From Pseudomonadota bacterium (GTDB lineage: Bacteria; Pseudomonadota; Alphaproteobacteria; Rhizobiales; Rhizobiaceae): a stretch of 13,470 bases of DNA. The DNA lies in assembly GCA_023444445.1 (NCBI GenBank), contig JAEXMK010000019.1, positions 1 through 13,470 of the forward strand, written 5' to 3'. This document shows positions 6,451 to 13,470 of the stretch, piece after piece. How positions within the stretch are numbered: the stretch's first letter is position 1; each line of letters opens with the position of its first letter. A program made the translations under genes and the position numbers. Below the pieces are notes generated by a model. That model did no database searches. It was not told where the DNA came from and saw only the letters and a program-made list of their open reading frames with translations.

Positions 6451-8760
6451 TTAACTGGCGCGCCTGAATTGGCTGCCGCCGCGAGACGTTGCCGCGTCAT
6501 TCGCTGAGGCCAGTGCGAATTGTCCAAGCCTGCCGTCCATCTCACCAGCCTCGGAAGCGAGGTTATGAATGGCCGCCGTCGTTTCTTCCACCATCGCTGC
6601 ATTCTGCTGGGTCATCGTATCAAGGCTGGCCACGGTGCTGTTGATTTCAGAAAGCGTGTGCGCTTCCTCGCGGGTCGATTCCATGATCTCTTCAATGCGC
6701 GTGCTGATGGTTTGCACGTGCTTGCCGATGCCGGTGAGCGAAGCGCCTGCCTTTTCCACCAGCGCCACGCCGGCGGAAACCTCGTCGGTGGAGCGTTTCA
6801 AAAGGCTGGTGATTTCCTTTGCGGCGGCCGCTGAACGCTGAGCCAGTTCGCGTACCTCCTGCGCCACGACGGCAAAACCCTTGCCCGCGTCGCCGGCCCG
6901 CGCTGCTTCCACACCGGCATTCAAGGCAAGGAGGTTGGTCTGGAAGGCGATTTCGTCGATAACGCCGATAATCTGGTTGATCTGGCGCGACGAGGTCTGG
7001 ATCGCCTCCATGGCGGCGATTGTCTGCTCCATCACGCGGCTGGATGCGGTTGCTTCCGTGCTCGCGTCACGGGCGATCCGCGTTGCCTGCTCGGCGCGCT
7101 CGATCTGATCGCGAACGGCCTCGGTAATCGCCTTGATGGCGCTGGCCGTTTCGGTGATGGAAGCCGCCTGCCGTTCGGTGCGTTCCGCCAGCTGATCGGC
7201 CCCCACCCGCATTTCCTCGGAACCGCCACGAACGGCAGCGGAGTTGCCACCGATCGCCTGCATTGTCTCGCTGAGCCGGGCAAGTGCCGTATTGAAGTTA
7301 TGGCGCAGGCTTTCCAGATCGTCTGGGAAGACGGTGTCTATGCGATAGGCGAGATTGCCATTTGCCAGCCGGTCGAGCCCCTCATCCAGAGACTGCACGA
7401 CCATCTGCAAGGTGCCGGCCTCAGCCTCTCGCTCGGCAAGATGCGCTTGCCGCGCCATTTCGGCTTCTTCCCGTGTGCGTGAAGCAGTCTCTTCCATTTC
7501 CCGTTGAAGGATGAGCTTTTCACGGAAACTGCCGAGCGCCCGTGCCATTCGGCCGATCTCGTCCTTCCGGTCCTGATTGCCGATTTCGGCATCGAGACGG
7601 CCCGCTGCCACTTCGCCGGTCAGCCCGGCAAGTTTTTCCAGCGGAGCGAAAAGGCGCCGCGCAAAGAAGGCCGTTGCCGCGCACATGGCGGCCAGAACGC
7701 AGAGGCCGATCACGGCAAGGGTGCCGGCGATTGAGATGGAGCCGGCATTCAACTCGCTGCGCAACATGCTTTCCACCGCAAGATATTTTTCGCCGGCGAA
7801 AGAGAAGGGGCGGGCATAGGCATTGGCCTCCCCATCGGCGCGGTCGATCGTGGCGACGGTCATGCCTGTCGCGTTCAGCGCCTGCCCCTGGAAATCATAA
7901 ATTGCCGGATCAAGGCTGACGAGTTTGGTACCATCCACACCGAGAACCTTGCCATCGGCGGAAATGATCGCGGACTGTTCGGAACTGCCCGCCGAGACAC
8001 CCTTCGTCAAAATCTGGCTGAAGACGTCTTCCTTCACGCGGAAGAGGACGATGCCCTTGAATGCGCCGAACTTGACGACCGGGACGCCGAAATAGATGCC
8101 GGCTTCTTTCGTGGCGGCATCGATGCGCAGGCCGGAAAAGCTGGTCTGTGCCACATCGTTGACCGCTTTTTCAGCATTCGCTGCGCCGCGCGCGAAGGCC
8201 GAGCCAAGGCCGCTTTCCGTCCAGACCCCCGACGTTACGGTTTCCCCGAAAGCCGGGCCCTTGAGATAGGAATAATAGACCGCCCCGGCGGGATCGATGA
8301 AGAGGACGTCGCTGAACGGGGTTCCCTTCAGATAACCGGCTACATCCGTCTGGGTCTTTTCATGGGTGGAATAATAAAAGCCGCTCGGATTTTCCGGCTT
8401 GATCAGCTTTTCCTTTTCGCCGAAGGGATTTTCCTTGACGAAGACGCGTTGCAGTTCCGCCTTTGCGTCGCCGGAATTCTTCTGCACGGTGCCCCAGCCG
8501 CTGCGCATGGAGACAACCGCCATCTGCAGGGATTCGATCTTGGCGATGGAATCCGCCTGTGTCTTCAGCTGCTCGAGGCGTTCCTGAAGCATGTCGCCGC
8601 GGAAGACGAGGATGCTTTCCATGGATTTCGACGCCTGCTCTTCAAGAACGCGGCTGCTGCTCTGATAGCCGAGAAGTGTCAGTGCCCCGGTTGAGATTGC
8701 CATCAGCGCCAGGAAAATGACGAGCACCTTGGTGGATATCGAATGAAAACGGTTCAGCAT
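6451..8760 (-). CDS. Methyl-accepting chemotaxis protein, periplasmic Cache-like sensor, two HAMP segments
   Basis: Inner-membrane chemoreceptor signalling to CheA/CheW; ligand unknown. From the chosen start it has 769 residues. TM1 is about 12-32. A periplasmic sensor covers about 33-340, with two Cache/PAS-like strands ([15 protein letters not shown] at 152-166 and [14 protein letters not shown] at 264-277), so a double Cache fold is likely. TM2 is about 341-366. The first HAMP is about 367-418, followed by a charged coiled coil, and the second HAMP-like segment is about 455-503. The signalling domain carries the conserved tip [20 protein letters not shown] (601-620). No C-terminal NWETF-like CheR/CheB tether is visible. 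ATG 8760 gives a conventional short basic N-terminus. In-frame ATGs at 8805 and 8817 would add 15-19 residues, and none of the three has a strong ribosome binding site. Stand-alone gene, opposite to ruvC. Confidence 0.93.
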   Translation of the reverse strand: MLNRFHSISTKVLVIFLALMAISTGALTLLGYQSSSRVLEEQASKSMESILVFRGDMLQERLEQLKTQADSIAKIESLQMAVVSMRSGWGTVQKNSGDAKAELQRVFVKENPFGEKEKLIKPENPSGFYYSTHEKTQTDVAGYLKGTPFSDVLFIDPAGAVYYSYLKGPAFGETVTSGVWTESGLGSAFARGAANAEKAVNDVAQTSFSGLRIDAATKEAGIYFGVPVVKFGAFKGIVLFRVKEDVFSQILTKGVSAGSSEQSAIISADGKVLGVDGTKLVSLDPAIYDFQGQALNATGMTVATIDRADGEANAYARPFSFAGEKYLAVESMLRSELNAGSISIAGTLAVIGLCVLAAMCAATAFFARRLFAPLEKLAGLTGEVAAGRLDAEIGNQDRKDEIGRMARALGSFREKLILQREMEETASRTREEAEMARQAHLAEREAEAGTLQMVVQSLDEGLDRLANGNLAYRIDTVFPDDLESLRHNFNTALARLSETMQAIGGNSAAVRGGSEEMRVGADQLAERTERQAASITETASAIKAITEAVRDQIERAEQATRIARDASTEATASSRVMEQTIAAMEAIQTSSRQINQIIGVIDEIAFQTNLLALNAGVEAARAGDAGKGFAVVAQEVRELAQRSAAAAKEITSLLKRSTDEVSAGVALVEKAGASLTGIGKHVQTISTRIEEIMESTREEAHTLSEINSTVASLDTMTQQNAAMVEETTAAIHNLASEAGEMDGRLGQFALASANDAATSRGGSQFRRAS

Positions 8761-9007
8761 GGCTGATGCAGCCCCCAATGCCGGATCAGTTCCTGCGCCA
8801 TGCATGAATGGCGCCATTGGACGGCTGATGTGGCGAACATATTATGCTGCGGCTCATCATGTCCGCAGCTCCCCATTTTGTTTTTGTGGGCGAACAATGC
8901 GGTACGCGGTTTAAGCAGAGGTAAATGCTGCACTGCAAATTTGATGAATGTTGTCGTTTTGTTCACTTATCGCTGGCAGGGTCGCAACCGGAAAGATAAG
9001 GTAGCTC
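8761..9007. promoter_or_regulatory. Divergent intergenic region between the chemoreceptor and ruvC
   Basis: About 247 bases, AT-richer towards ruvC. On the chemoreceptor side it holds a 12-base perfect palindrome AATGGCGCCATT (8807-8818). It also holds an inverted repeat GCTGCGG (8846-8852) / CCGCAGC (8863-8869) with a 10-base loop, followed on the plus strand by a T-rich run (8876-8885). On the ruvC side lie the LexA-like box and an AAGG ribosome binding site at about 8998-9001. Core promoters cannot be fixed with confidence. Confidence 0.5.
8950..8964 (+). promoter_or_regulatory. Putative alphaproteobacterial LexA (SOS) box of ruvCAB
   Basis: The sequence GTTG-TCGTTTT-GTTC fits the alphaproteobacterial LexA direct repeat GTTC-N7-GTTC with one mismatch (last base of the first half) and exactly seven spacer bases. 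It lies 44 bases before the ruvC start. ruvCAB is a known SOS operon in this class, so the location supports the call. LexA binding itself is inferred. Confidence 0.7.
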
Positions 9008-9520
9008 ATGCAAAAGACGATTCGAATCATCGGCATCGACCCCGGGTTGCGGCGCACCGGCTGGGGTGTCATCGACACCCTCGGCAACAGCCTGAGGTTC
9101 GTTGCTTCCGGCACGGTGACCTCAGATGGCGATATGGACCTCGCCTCCCGGCTTTGCCAGCTGCATGACGGGCTGGCGGAAATCGTACACAGCCATCAGC
9201 CCGACGAGGCAGCCGTGGAGCAAACCTTCGTCAACAAGGATGCGGTTGCGACCCTGAAACTTGGCCAGGCGCGCGGCATTGCCATGCTGGTGCCGGCACG
9301 CGCTGGGTTGCCGGTTTTCGAATATGCGCCGAATGCGGTCAAGAAGGCCGTCATCGGCGTTGGGCATGGCGAAAAACAGCAAATTCACATGATGTTGAAA
9401 ATCCTGATGCCGAAGGCCGAATTCAAGGGTAACGATGCAGCGGACGCGCTCGCCATCGCCATCTGCCACGCCCATAATCGCGGCGGTGACAGGATACGGC
9501 GGCTCCTGGCGGCCGGTTGA
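9008..9520 (+). CDS. ruvC: Holliday junction endonuclease RuvC
   Basis: Homodimeric, Mg2+-dependent resolvase that nicks Holliday junctions symmetrically, working with RuvAB. The 170-residue length is typical. The four catalytic acids are present: D11 in GIDPG, E71 in AVEQTF, and D143 and D146 in [24 protein letters not shown] (75-90) and the basic loop near KK (112-113) are also typical. ATG 9008 follows an AAGG ribosome binding site. It is first of the ruvC-ruvA-ruvB set, 29 bases before ruvA, with a LexA-like box upstream. Confidence 0.98.
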   Translation: MQKTIRIIGIDPGLRRTGWGVIDTLGNSLRFVASGTVTSDGDMDLASRLCQLHDGLAEIVHSHQPDEAAVEQTFVNKDAVATLKLGQARGIAMLVPARAGLPVFEYAPNAVKKAVIGVGHGEKQQIHMMLKILMPKAEFKGNDAADALAIAICHAHNRGGDRIRRLLAAG

Positions 9521-9549
9521 ATATAATGTCTCATTGAGCAGGCGGCATC

Positions 9550-10167
9550 ATGATCGGAAAACTCAAAGGCAGCATCGAGGAAATCGGCACGGATTACGTG
9601 CTGGTGGACGTGCATGGCGTCTGTTACGTCGCCTATTGTTCGGCGCGCACCCTGTCGAAAATCGGCTCCGTGGGTGAGGCGGTGGTGCTTTTCATCGAAA
9701 CCTATGTGCGTGAAGATCAGCTGAAGCTCTTCGGCTTTCTTTCGGCGCTGGAGCGGGAGTGGTTCAATCTTCTGCAGAGCGTGCAGGGGGTCGGCTCCAA
9801 AGTGGCGCTTGCCGTCCTGTCGACGCTCTCTCCTTCGGAACTCGCCAACGCCATTGCACTTCAGGACAAGGTGATGATTTCGCGTGCGCCCGGCGTAGGG
9901 CCGAAAGTGGCAGTGCGCCTTGTGACCGAGCTTCGTAACAAGGCGCCCGCCTTTGCCGGAGATGCCTCTGCCTCCATCGGCCTCAAGCAGGAACTTGGGG
10001 AGGGTGTCGCCTCCGCGCCGGTGGCGGATGCCGTTTCTGCGCTCACGAATCTCGGCTATTCGCGCGATCAGGCAGCCAATGCGGTTGCCGCTGCGCTGAA
10101 GAATGGCGGAGAGGGGGGGGACAGTGCCAAGCTCATCCGGCTCGGGCTGAAGGAGCTTTCGCGGTAG
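9550..10167 (+). CDS. ruvA: Holliday junction branch-migration protein RuvA
   Basis: Tetrameric DNA-binding subunit that holds the four-way junction and loads RuvB. The 205 residues show domain I (OB fold, [12 protein letters not shown] through [17 protein letters not shown]). Domain II has two helix-hairpin-helix motifs: [19 protein letters not shown] at about 75-93 and [19 protein letters not shown] at about 110-128. A flexible linker follows (about 136-158), then domain III (about 159-205, [16 protein letters not shown]), which contacts RuvB. An eight-G run (10113-10120) sits in domain III around residues 188-190. The start lies 29 bases after ruvC. Confidence 0.98.
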   Translation: MIGKLKGSIEEIGTDYVLVDVHGVCYVAYCSARTLSKIGSVGEAVVLFIETYVREDQLKLFGFLSALEREWFNLLQSVQGVGSKVALAVLSTLSPSELANAIALQDKVMISRAPGVGPKVAVRLVTELRNKAPAFAGDASASIGLKQELGEGVASAPVADAVSALTNLGYSRDQAANAVAAALKNGGEGGDSAKLIRLGLKELSR

Positions 10168-10291
10168 GGACTGCCTGTCAATCGGACGAGGCACCATACC
10201 CATGCTGAATTTCGTGAAGCGCGTCGTTGCGATAGTCATGATATAGCGGCGTTCACCTGATGAATTCGACTAGAACAATGGAATGCCCTGA
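10168..10291 (+). other. Gap between ruvA and ruvB
   Basis: This 124-base gap holds no convincing gene. A 14-codon frame at 10202-10246 (MLNFVKRVVAIVMI) has no good ribosome binding site. I see no terminator hairpin, so ruvA and ruvB are probably still cotranscribed. Confidence 0.45.
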
Positions 10292-11332
10292 ATGAGCGAT
10301 GCGGACAGATTGATTACTCCGGAAAAGCGCGGCGAGGACATCGACACCACGCTGCGCCCGCAGTCGCTGGATGATTTCACAGGCCAGGCCGAAGCCCGCG
10401 CCAATCTCAAGGTGTTTATCGAGGCCGCCAAGAACCGTGGCGAGGCGCTGGATCATGTGCTGTTCGTTGGCCCGCCCGGCCTTGGCAAGACGACACTGGC
10501 ACAGATCATGGCCAAGGAACTCGGCGTGAACTTCAAGTCCACGTCCGGGCCCGTCATTGCCAAAGCGGGTGATCTCGCAGCCCTTCTCACCAATCTCGAG
10601 GAGCGCGACGTGCTCTTCATCGATGAAATCCACCGGCTCAACCCGGCGGTGGAGGAAATCCTCTATCCGGCCATGGAGGATTTCCAGCTCGATCTCATCA
10701 TCGGGGAGGGACCGGCGGCGCGCTCGGTGAAGATCGATCTCTCCAAATTCACGCTTGTGGCCGCTACCACCCGTCTCGGCCTGCTGACGACGCCGCTTCG
10801 CGACCGTTTCGGCATTCCCGTTCGGTTGGCTTTCTACACCGTCGATGAACTTGAACTGATCGTGCGGCGCGGCGCGCGGCTGATGGGTCTCAACATGACG
10901 GACGAGGGTGCACGCGAGGTGGCGCGGCGCGCGCGCGGCACACCGCGCATTGCCGGGAGGCTTCTGCGCCGCGTGCGGGATTTCGCCGAAGTGGCGCGGG
11001 CGCCAGCCGTCACCCGCGAGATTGCCGACGAGGCTTTGACGCGGCTTCTGGTCGACAATATGGGCCTCGATCAGCTGGACATGCGGTATCTCACCATGAT
11101 CGCCGTCAATTTCGGCGGCGGCCCTGTCGGCATCGAAACCATCGCCGCTGGTCTTTCGGAACCGCGCGATGCCATCGAGGACATTATCGAGCCCTATATG
11201 ATCCAGCAGGGCTTCATCCAGCGCACGCCGCGCGGGCGTATCCTGACCGGGACAGCCTGGAAACATTTGGGCATGCAACCCCCGAAGGACCTCGAGGCGG
11301 CGCAGTTTCGGCTGACGCTGGAGGATGATTGA
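10292..11332 (+). CDS. ruvB: Holliday junction helicase motor RuvB
   Basis: Hexameric AAA+ ATPase that drives branch migration with RuvA. In 346 residues: N-terminal [12 protein letters not shown] (21-32), Walker A GPPGLGKT (60-67), Walker B LFIDEIH (108-114), sensor 1 AATTR (157-161), and the LRDRFG segment with the arginine finger region (169-174). Sensor 2 lies in [19 protein letters not shown] (216-234). A C-terminal winged helix contains [10 protein letters not shown] (307-316). Start at ATG 10292; the nearby in-frame ATG at 10283 runs straight into a stop. Length and motifs are entirely normal. Confidence 0.98.
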   Translation: MSDADRLITPEKRGEDIDTTLRPQSLDDFTGQAEARANLKVFIEAAKNRGEALDHVLFVGPPGLGKTTLAQIMAKELGVNFKSTSGPVIAKAGDLAALLTNLEERDVLFIDEIHRLNPAVEEILYPAMEDFQLDLIIGEGPAARSVKIDLSKFTLVAATTRLGLLTTPLRDRFGIPVRLAFYTVDELELIVRRGARLMGLNMTDEGAREVARRARGTPRIAGRLLRRVRDFAEVARAPAVTREIADEALTRLLVDNMGLDQLDMRYLTMIAVNFGGGPVGIETIAAGLSEPRDAIEDIIEPYMIQQGFIQRTPRGRILTGTAWKHLGMQPPKDLEAAQFRLTLEDD

Positions 11333-11383
11333 GGGAACAAAGCAGACTTTCCGGCCTTGATCGTCTTTGAAACGGAGATGATC

Positions 11384-11602
11384 ATGTCGGCATATCGCAA
11401 GGGTACGAAGGTTCGCTGGAAATGGGGCAATGGAACCGGAGAAGGAAAAATCGTCGAGACCTTCACGGAAGATGTGGAGAAGACGATTTCCGGTTCCAAG
11501 ATAAAACGCAAGGCAAGCAAGGACGAACCCGCCTATCTCATCGAGCAGAACGATGGTGCGAGGGTTCTGAAGAGCAAATCCGAGCTTGAACACGCCGATT
11601 GA
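11384..11602 (+). CDS. Hva1/DUF2945 TUDOR-like small protein
   Basis: 72-residue basic protein of the DUF2945 (hypervirulence-associated protein, Hva1 TUDOR-like) family; molecular role unknown. The family pattern is clear: KGTKVRWKWGNGTGEGKI near the N-terminus (an SH3-like strand pair), then SKDEPAYLIEQNDGARVLK and a terminal KSELEHAD. I chose ATG 11384 because GGAG lies six bases ahead. An upstream in-frame ATG at 11357 would add nine unrelated residues without a ribosome binding site. It lies 51 bases after ruvB and 24 bases before the DinB-like gene on the same strand. Confidence 0.85.
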   Translation: MSAYRKGTKVRWKWGNGTGEGKIVETFTEDVEKTISGSKIKRKASKDEPAYLIEQNDGARVLKSKSELEHAD

Positions 11603-11626
11603 GAGGCGTCCATAAAAGGGAAGCCC

Positions 11627-12208
11627 ATGCCTTACGATCCGTTGCGGGTTTTCCGCAAACTCGCTCGCAATAACCGGCTGGCCAATTTCAGGCTGCATAA
11701 GGCCTGTCTTGAGCTTTCACAGGATGATCTCGTTGCGCACCGAGTGAGTTTCTTCCCCACGCTCAGGGCAACGCTAAATCATATCTACATTGTCGACCGG
11801 TTTTATATCGATGCCCTTCAGGGCGGCACGCTTGGTTATGCCGCTTTTGTCGATGACGAACCCTTCGCCACCATGGCGGCGCTGCACGAGGCGCAGGTGG
11901 CGCTTGACGAGGTGTTGATTGCCTTTGTCGATGGGCTCGATGAAGACGGCCTTGCTGCGATTGTTGATATCCATCGTGGCACGCGTATTCAGCAGGATCG
12001 CTGCGACGATGTCCTGTCCCATCTCTTCCAGCATCAGACACACCATCGCGGACAAGTGCATGCGATGTTGTCGGGAACACCTGTCAAGCCGCCGCAACTG
12101 GATGAATTCATTGTGGGAGATGATGCAAAAGCGAGAAAAGACGACATGGATGCGTTAGGGTGGATGGAAAACCATTTGATGTTTCCAGCCCGCAGGCCAG
12201 TACCATGA
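11627..12208 (+). CDS. DinB-family metal-binding four-helix protein
   Basis: 193-residue member of the DinB/YfiT-like four-helix-bundle superfamily. Members bind a divalent metal and include thiol-dependent transferases, but the reaction here is unknown, and this is unrelated to E. coli DNA polymerase IV. The metal triad is visible as H52 (TLNHIYIVDRFY), H136 and H140 in HQTHHRGQVHAML (136-148), the standard HxxxHRGQ form. Ribosome binding site AAGGGA lies ahead of ATG 11627. Its TGA overlaps the ATG of the NUDIX gene as ATGA (12205-12208), so translation is probably coupled. Confidence 0.9.
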   Translation: MPYDPLRVFRKLARNNRLANFRLHKACLELSQDDLVAHRVSFFPTLRATLNHIYIVDRFYIDALQGGTLGYAAFVDDEPFATMAALHEAQVALDEVLIAFVDGLDEDGLAAIVDIHRGTRIQQDRCDDVLSHLFQHQTHHRGQVHAMLSGTPVKPPQLDEFIVGDDAKARKDDMDALGWMENHLMFPARRPVP

Positions 12209-12729
12209 CGCACGATAGCAAGCACGACACCCGCATCCGCATGAAATTTAAGCCGAAGCGCATCTTCCAGATGCGTGTTGCAGGGCTGGCGTTTCGCGAT
12301 GGCCATGTGCTGGTGCACCGGGCAACGCATGAAAAATTCTGGACCTTTCCGGGTGGCCGCGCCGAGATGGGCGAACGTTCCGACGAAACGCTGGCGCGTG
12401 AAATGGTCGAGGAACTTGGCGTCGAGGCCAAGGTCGGACGGCTCCTCTGGGCAGTGGAGAATTTTTTCCACTACGAGGGCAAGGACTGGCACGAACTCGG
12501 ATTTTATTACCTGATGGATTTGCCGGACACACTCGCATTTCATCCCTCTGACATCATCCACCGCGTTCAGGACGGCGATAATGAGCTTGAGTTCCGCTGG
12601 GTCGCGGCAACTCGGCAGGCATTGACGGAGCTCGATATTCCGCCCTATTTCATCGCCGACGAAATAGAGAACCTGCCGAAGGCCACACGACATCTCGTCT
12701 GGCGTGACGGTGATCTGGACGATAAATGA
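12205..12729 (+). CDS. NUDIX hydrolase
   Basis: Cytosolic nucleoside-diphosphate-X pyrophosphohydrolase; substrate unknown. The chosen start gives 174 residues and forms the ATGA overlap with the DinB-like gene. A longer in-frame start at 12160 lies inside that gene, and ATG 12241 would remove 12 non-conserved residues. The NUDIX box is complete: GGRAEMGERSDETLAREM, continuing VEELGV, with all glutamates of REx2EExG in place. It is preceded by the strand MRVAGLAFRDGHVLVH and WTFPGGR. The C-terminal part (ELGFYYLMDL, NELEFRWV) is typical of the fold. The stop again overlaps the next start as ATGA at 12726-12729. Confidence 0.93.
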   Translation: MTHDSKHDTRIRMKFKPKRIFQMRVAGLAFRDGHVLVHRATHEKFWTFPGGRAEMGERSDETLAREMVEELGVEAKVGRLLWAVENFFHYEGKDWHELGFYYLMDLPDTLAFHPSDIIHRVQDGDNELEFRWVAATRQALTELDIPPYFIADEIENLPKATRHLVWRDGDLDDK

Positions 12730-12878
12730 CCTCTGCGCCTGAACGCCACATGATCCGGCTGGACCGGAAACCTCAGCTTTTCAGCATGCGGGTTGCGGCG
12801 CTGATTTTCCAGAATGATCATCTTCTCGTTCACGAAGGTCGTCCCCCTGCGACCGAAATTCTCAAGGAGACACTATGA
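12726..12878 (+). pseudogene. 50-codon NUDIX N-terminal remnant, ATGA-coupled on both sides
   Basis: An uninterrupted 50-codon frame bridges the NUDIX and ybgC genes. It starts inside the ATGA at 12726-12729 and ends inside the ATGA at 12875-12878. Residues 18-38 (LFSMRVAALIFQNDHLLVHEG) resemble the preceding NUDIX protein's first strands (IFQMRVAGLAFRDGHVLVHRA), with 11 identities in a 22-position alignment. After residue 38 the NUDIX box and the rest of the fold are absent and the frame ends in ATEILKETL. It looks like a second, diverged NUDIX gene that lost its core, with the last codons supplying the ybgC ribosome binding site (AAGGAGA, 12864-12870). It could instead be a functional small protein or a translational relay. 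Confidence 0.6.
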
Positions 12879-13315
12879 ACGAGCTTATGGTTTCGCTTTC
12901 AGGCGAACTCATCGAACATGGCCACCGCCTGACCCAGCGGGTCTATTATGAGGATACGGATTTTTCCGGTCTCGTTTATCACGCGCGTTATCTGCATTTT
13001 CTCGAGCGTGGCCGCACCGATTACCTGCGTTGCCTCGGCTGCGAACAAAGCGCGCTTCTGACTGCCGATGAGGAGGGTCTGGTCTTCGTTGTTCACCGCA
13101 TGGAGATCGATTTCAAGAGCCCGGCGCGGATGGACGACGTCTTGACCATCACCACCATCACCGAGAAGGCCGGCGGCGCGAATATGGTGCTCAATCAGGA
13201 AATCCGGCGCGGTGAAACGCTGCTTGTCGCCGCCCAGGTCATCATCGCCGTCATCAATGCCAATGGTCGGCCAAGGCGCCTTCCGGAGACGGTAGCGGAA
13301 AAATTCCTGAAGTAA
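12875..13315 (+). CDS. ybgC: Tol-pal-associated acyl-CoA thioesterase YbgC
   Basis: Hotdog-fold thioesterase of the 4-hydroxybenzoyl-CoA thioesterase type, usually the first gene of the tol-pal cluster. It acts on acyl-CoA or acyl-ACP in the cytosol or at the inner membrane, with a proposed link to phospholipid metabolism. The 146 residues carry the signature RVYYEDTDFSGLVYHARYLH (22-41), with the catalytic Asp in EDTD, followed by FLERGRTDYLR. VVHRMEIDFKSPARMDDVL and the final ETVAEKFL are also typical. Ribosome binding site AAGGAGA lies ahead of ATG 12875, inside the NUDIX remnant; the start overlaps the remnant's stop. Confidence 0.95.
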   Translation: MNELMVSLSGELIEHGHRLTQRVYYEDTDFSGLVYHARYLHFLERGRTDYLRCLGCEQSALLTADEEGLVFVVHRMEIDFKSPARMDDVLTITTITEKAGGANMVLNQEIRRGETLLVAAQVIIAVINANGRPRRLPETVAEKFLK

Positions 13316-13470
13316 TTGACGGGCCCATCCAGTAAATCCAACCGGCGTGGCCCGGCTGTAACACTCCTTTAACCATAATGGTGTCTTACTTTAGCAACTG
13401 GCATTTGTGCGGCGCACGCCTTCCTTTCACCAAATTTATTGGCAAGTAAGGCTTACTGGCAAGTATCGGG
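13316..13470 (+). promoter_or_regulatory. Leader after ybgC, presumed upstream region of tolQ
   Basis: These 155 bases hold no gene; tolQ would be expected next from the usual order but is outside the window. I see TTAACCAT at 13369-13376, a match to the 8-base CtrA half-site described in Rhizobiales. Direct repeats of TGGCAAGTA lie at 13440-13448 and 13457-13465, and between and overlapping them is the palindrome AGTAAG-G-CTTACT (13445-13457). No terminator hairpin with a T-tract is evident, so ybgC may read through. Confidence 0.45.

Noticed and set aside
8761..8817. Longer start for the chemoreceptor (ATG 8817 or 8805)
   Set aside because: The extra residues are not typical of chemoreceptor N-termini and have no ribosome binding site, though the choice is not certain.
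9385..10239. 284-codon minus-strand frame over ruvC and ruvA
   Set aside because: Antisense shadow of two certain genes with no domain or ribosome binding site.
10202..10246. 14-codon frame between ruvA and ruvB
   Set aside because: Short, with no good ribosome binding site or visible conservation cue; likely chance.
10253..11698. 481-codon minus-strand open frame over ruvB and beyond
   Set aside because: It is antisense to ruvB, Hva1 and the DinB-like start; it has no recognisable domain, and its length reflects high-GC codon bias on the opposite strand.
1..13470. tRNA, 6S RNA, insertion sequence, attachment site or CRISPR array
   Set aside because: No terminal inverted repeats, transposase, repeat-spacer pattern or cloverleaf was seen. 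6S RNA, often near the folate cyclo-ligase gene, is not within this window.

Overview
The window is GC-rich, densely coded alphaproteobacterial chromosome. The gene set and protein sequences fit Rhizobiaceae, most likely an Agrobacterium. That is my recognition of the family and gene order, not a database match. I see no tRNA, rRNA, insertion sequence, phage gene or CRISPR array. Almost all genes are recognisable housekeeping or accessory families.

Layout, left to right. (1) Positions 12-2804, plus strand: a CNNM/CorC-type membrane protein, 5-formyltetrahydrofolate cyclo-ligase and a YmdB-type metallophosphoesterase; the first two overlap by one base. (2) 2920-3765, plus strand: an exported metallo-beta-lactamase-fold protein with an atypical metal motif. 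It converges on a pyridoxamine-phosphate-oxidase-fold stress protein (3802-4305, minus). (3) yebC (4505-5251, plus), closed by a terminator that can also serve the opposite strand. (4) A minus-strand block of a luciferase-like flavin oxidoreductase and a large chemoreceptor (5305-8760), each followed by a strong terminator. (5) ruvC-ruvA-ruvB (9008-11332, plus), with a near-consensus alphaproteobacterial LexA box ahead of ruvC. (6) A plus-strand run of Hva1/DUF2945, DinB-like, NUDIX, a 50-codon NUDIX remnant and ybgC (11384-13315). The last four are joined by three successive ATGA stop/start overlaps. The window ends in a leader that probably belongs to tolQ, which lies outside it.

How the parts work together: ruvCAB processes Holliday junctions and is probably under SOS control. 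ybgC normally opens the tol-pal envelope operon. In many alphaproteobacteria yebC, ruvCAB and ybgC-tol lie close together. Here that backbone is interrupted twice, by the oxidoreductase/chemoreceptor pair on the opposite strand and by the hva1-dinB-nudix group.

I found no convincing new large system. The least ordinary features are the translationally coupled NUDIX remnant, the accessory cassette wedged between ruvB and ybgC, dyads in front of the oxidoreductase and yebC, the putative SOS box, and a CtrA-like half-site ahead of the presumed tolQ.
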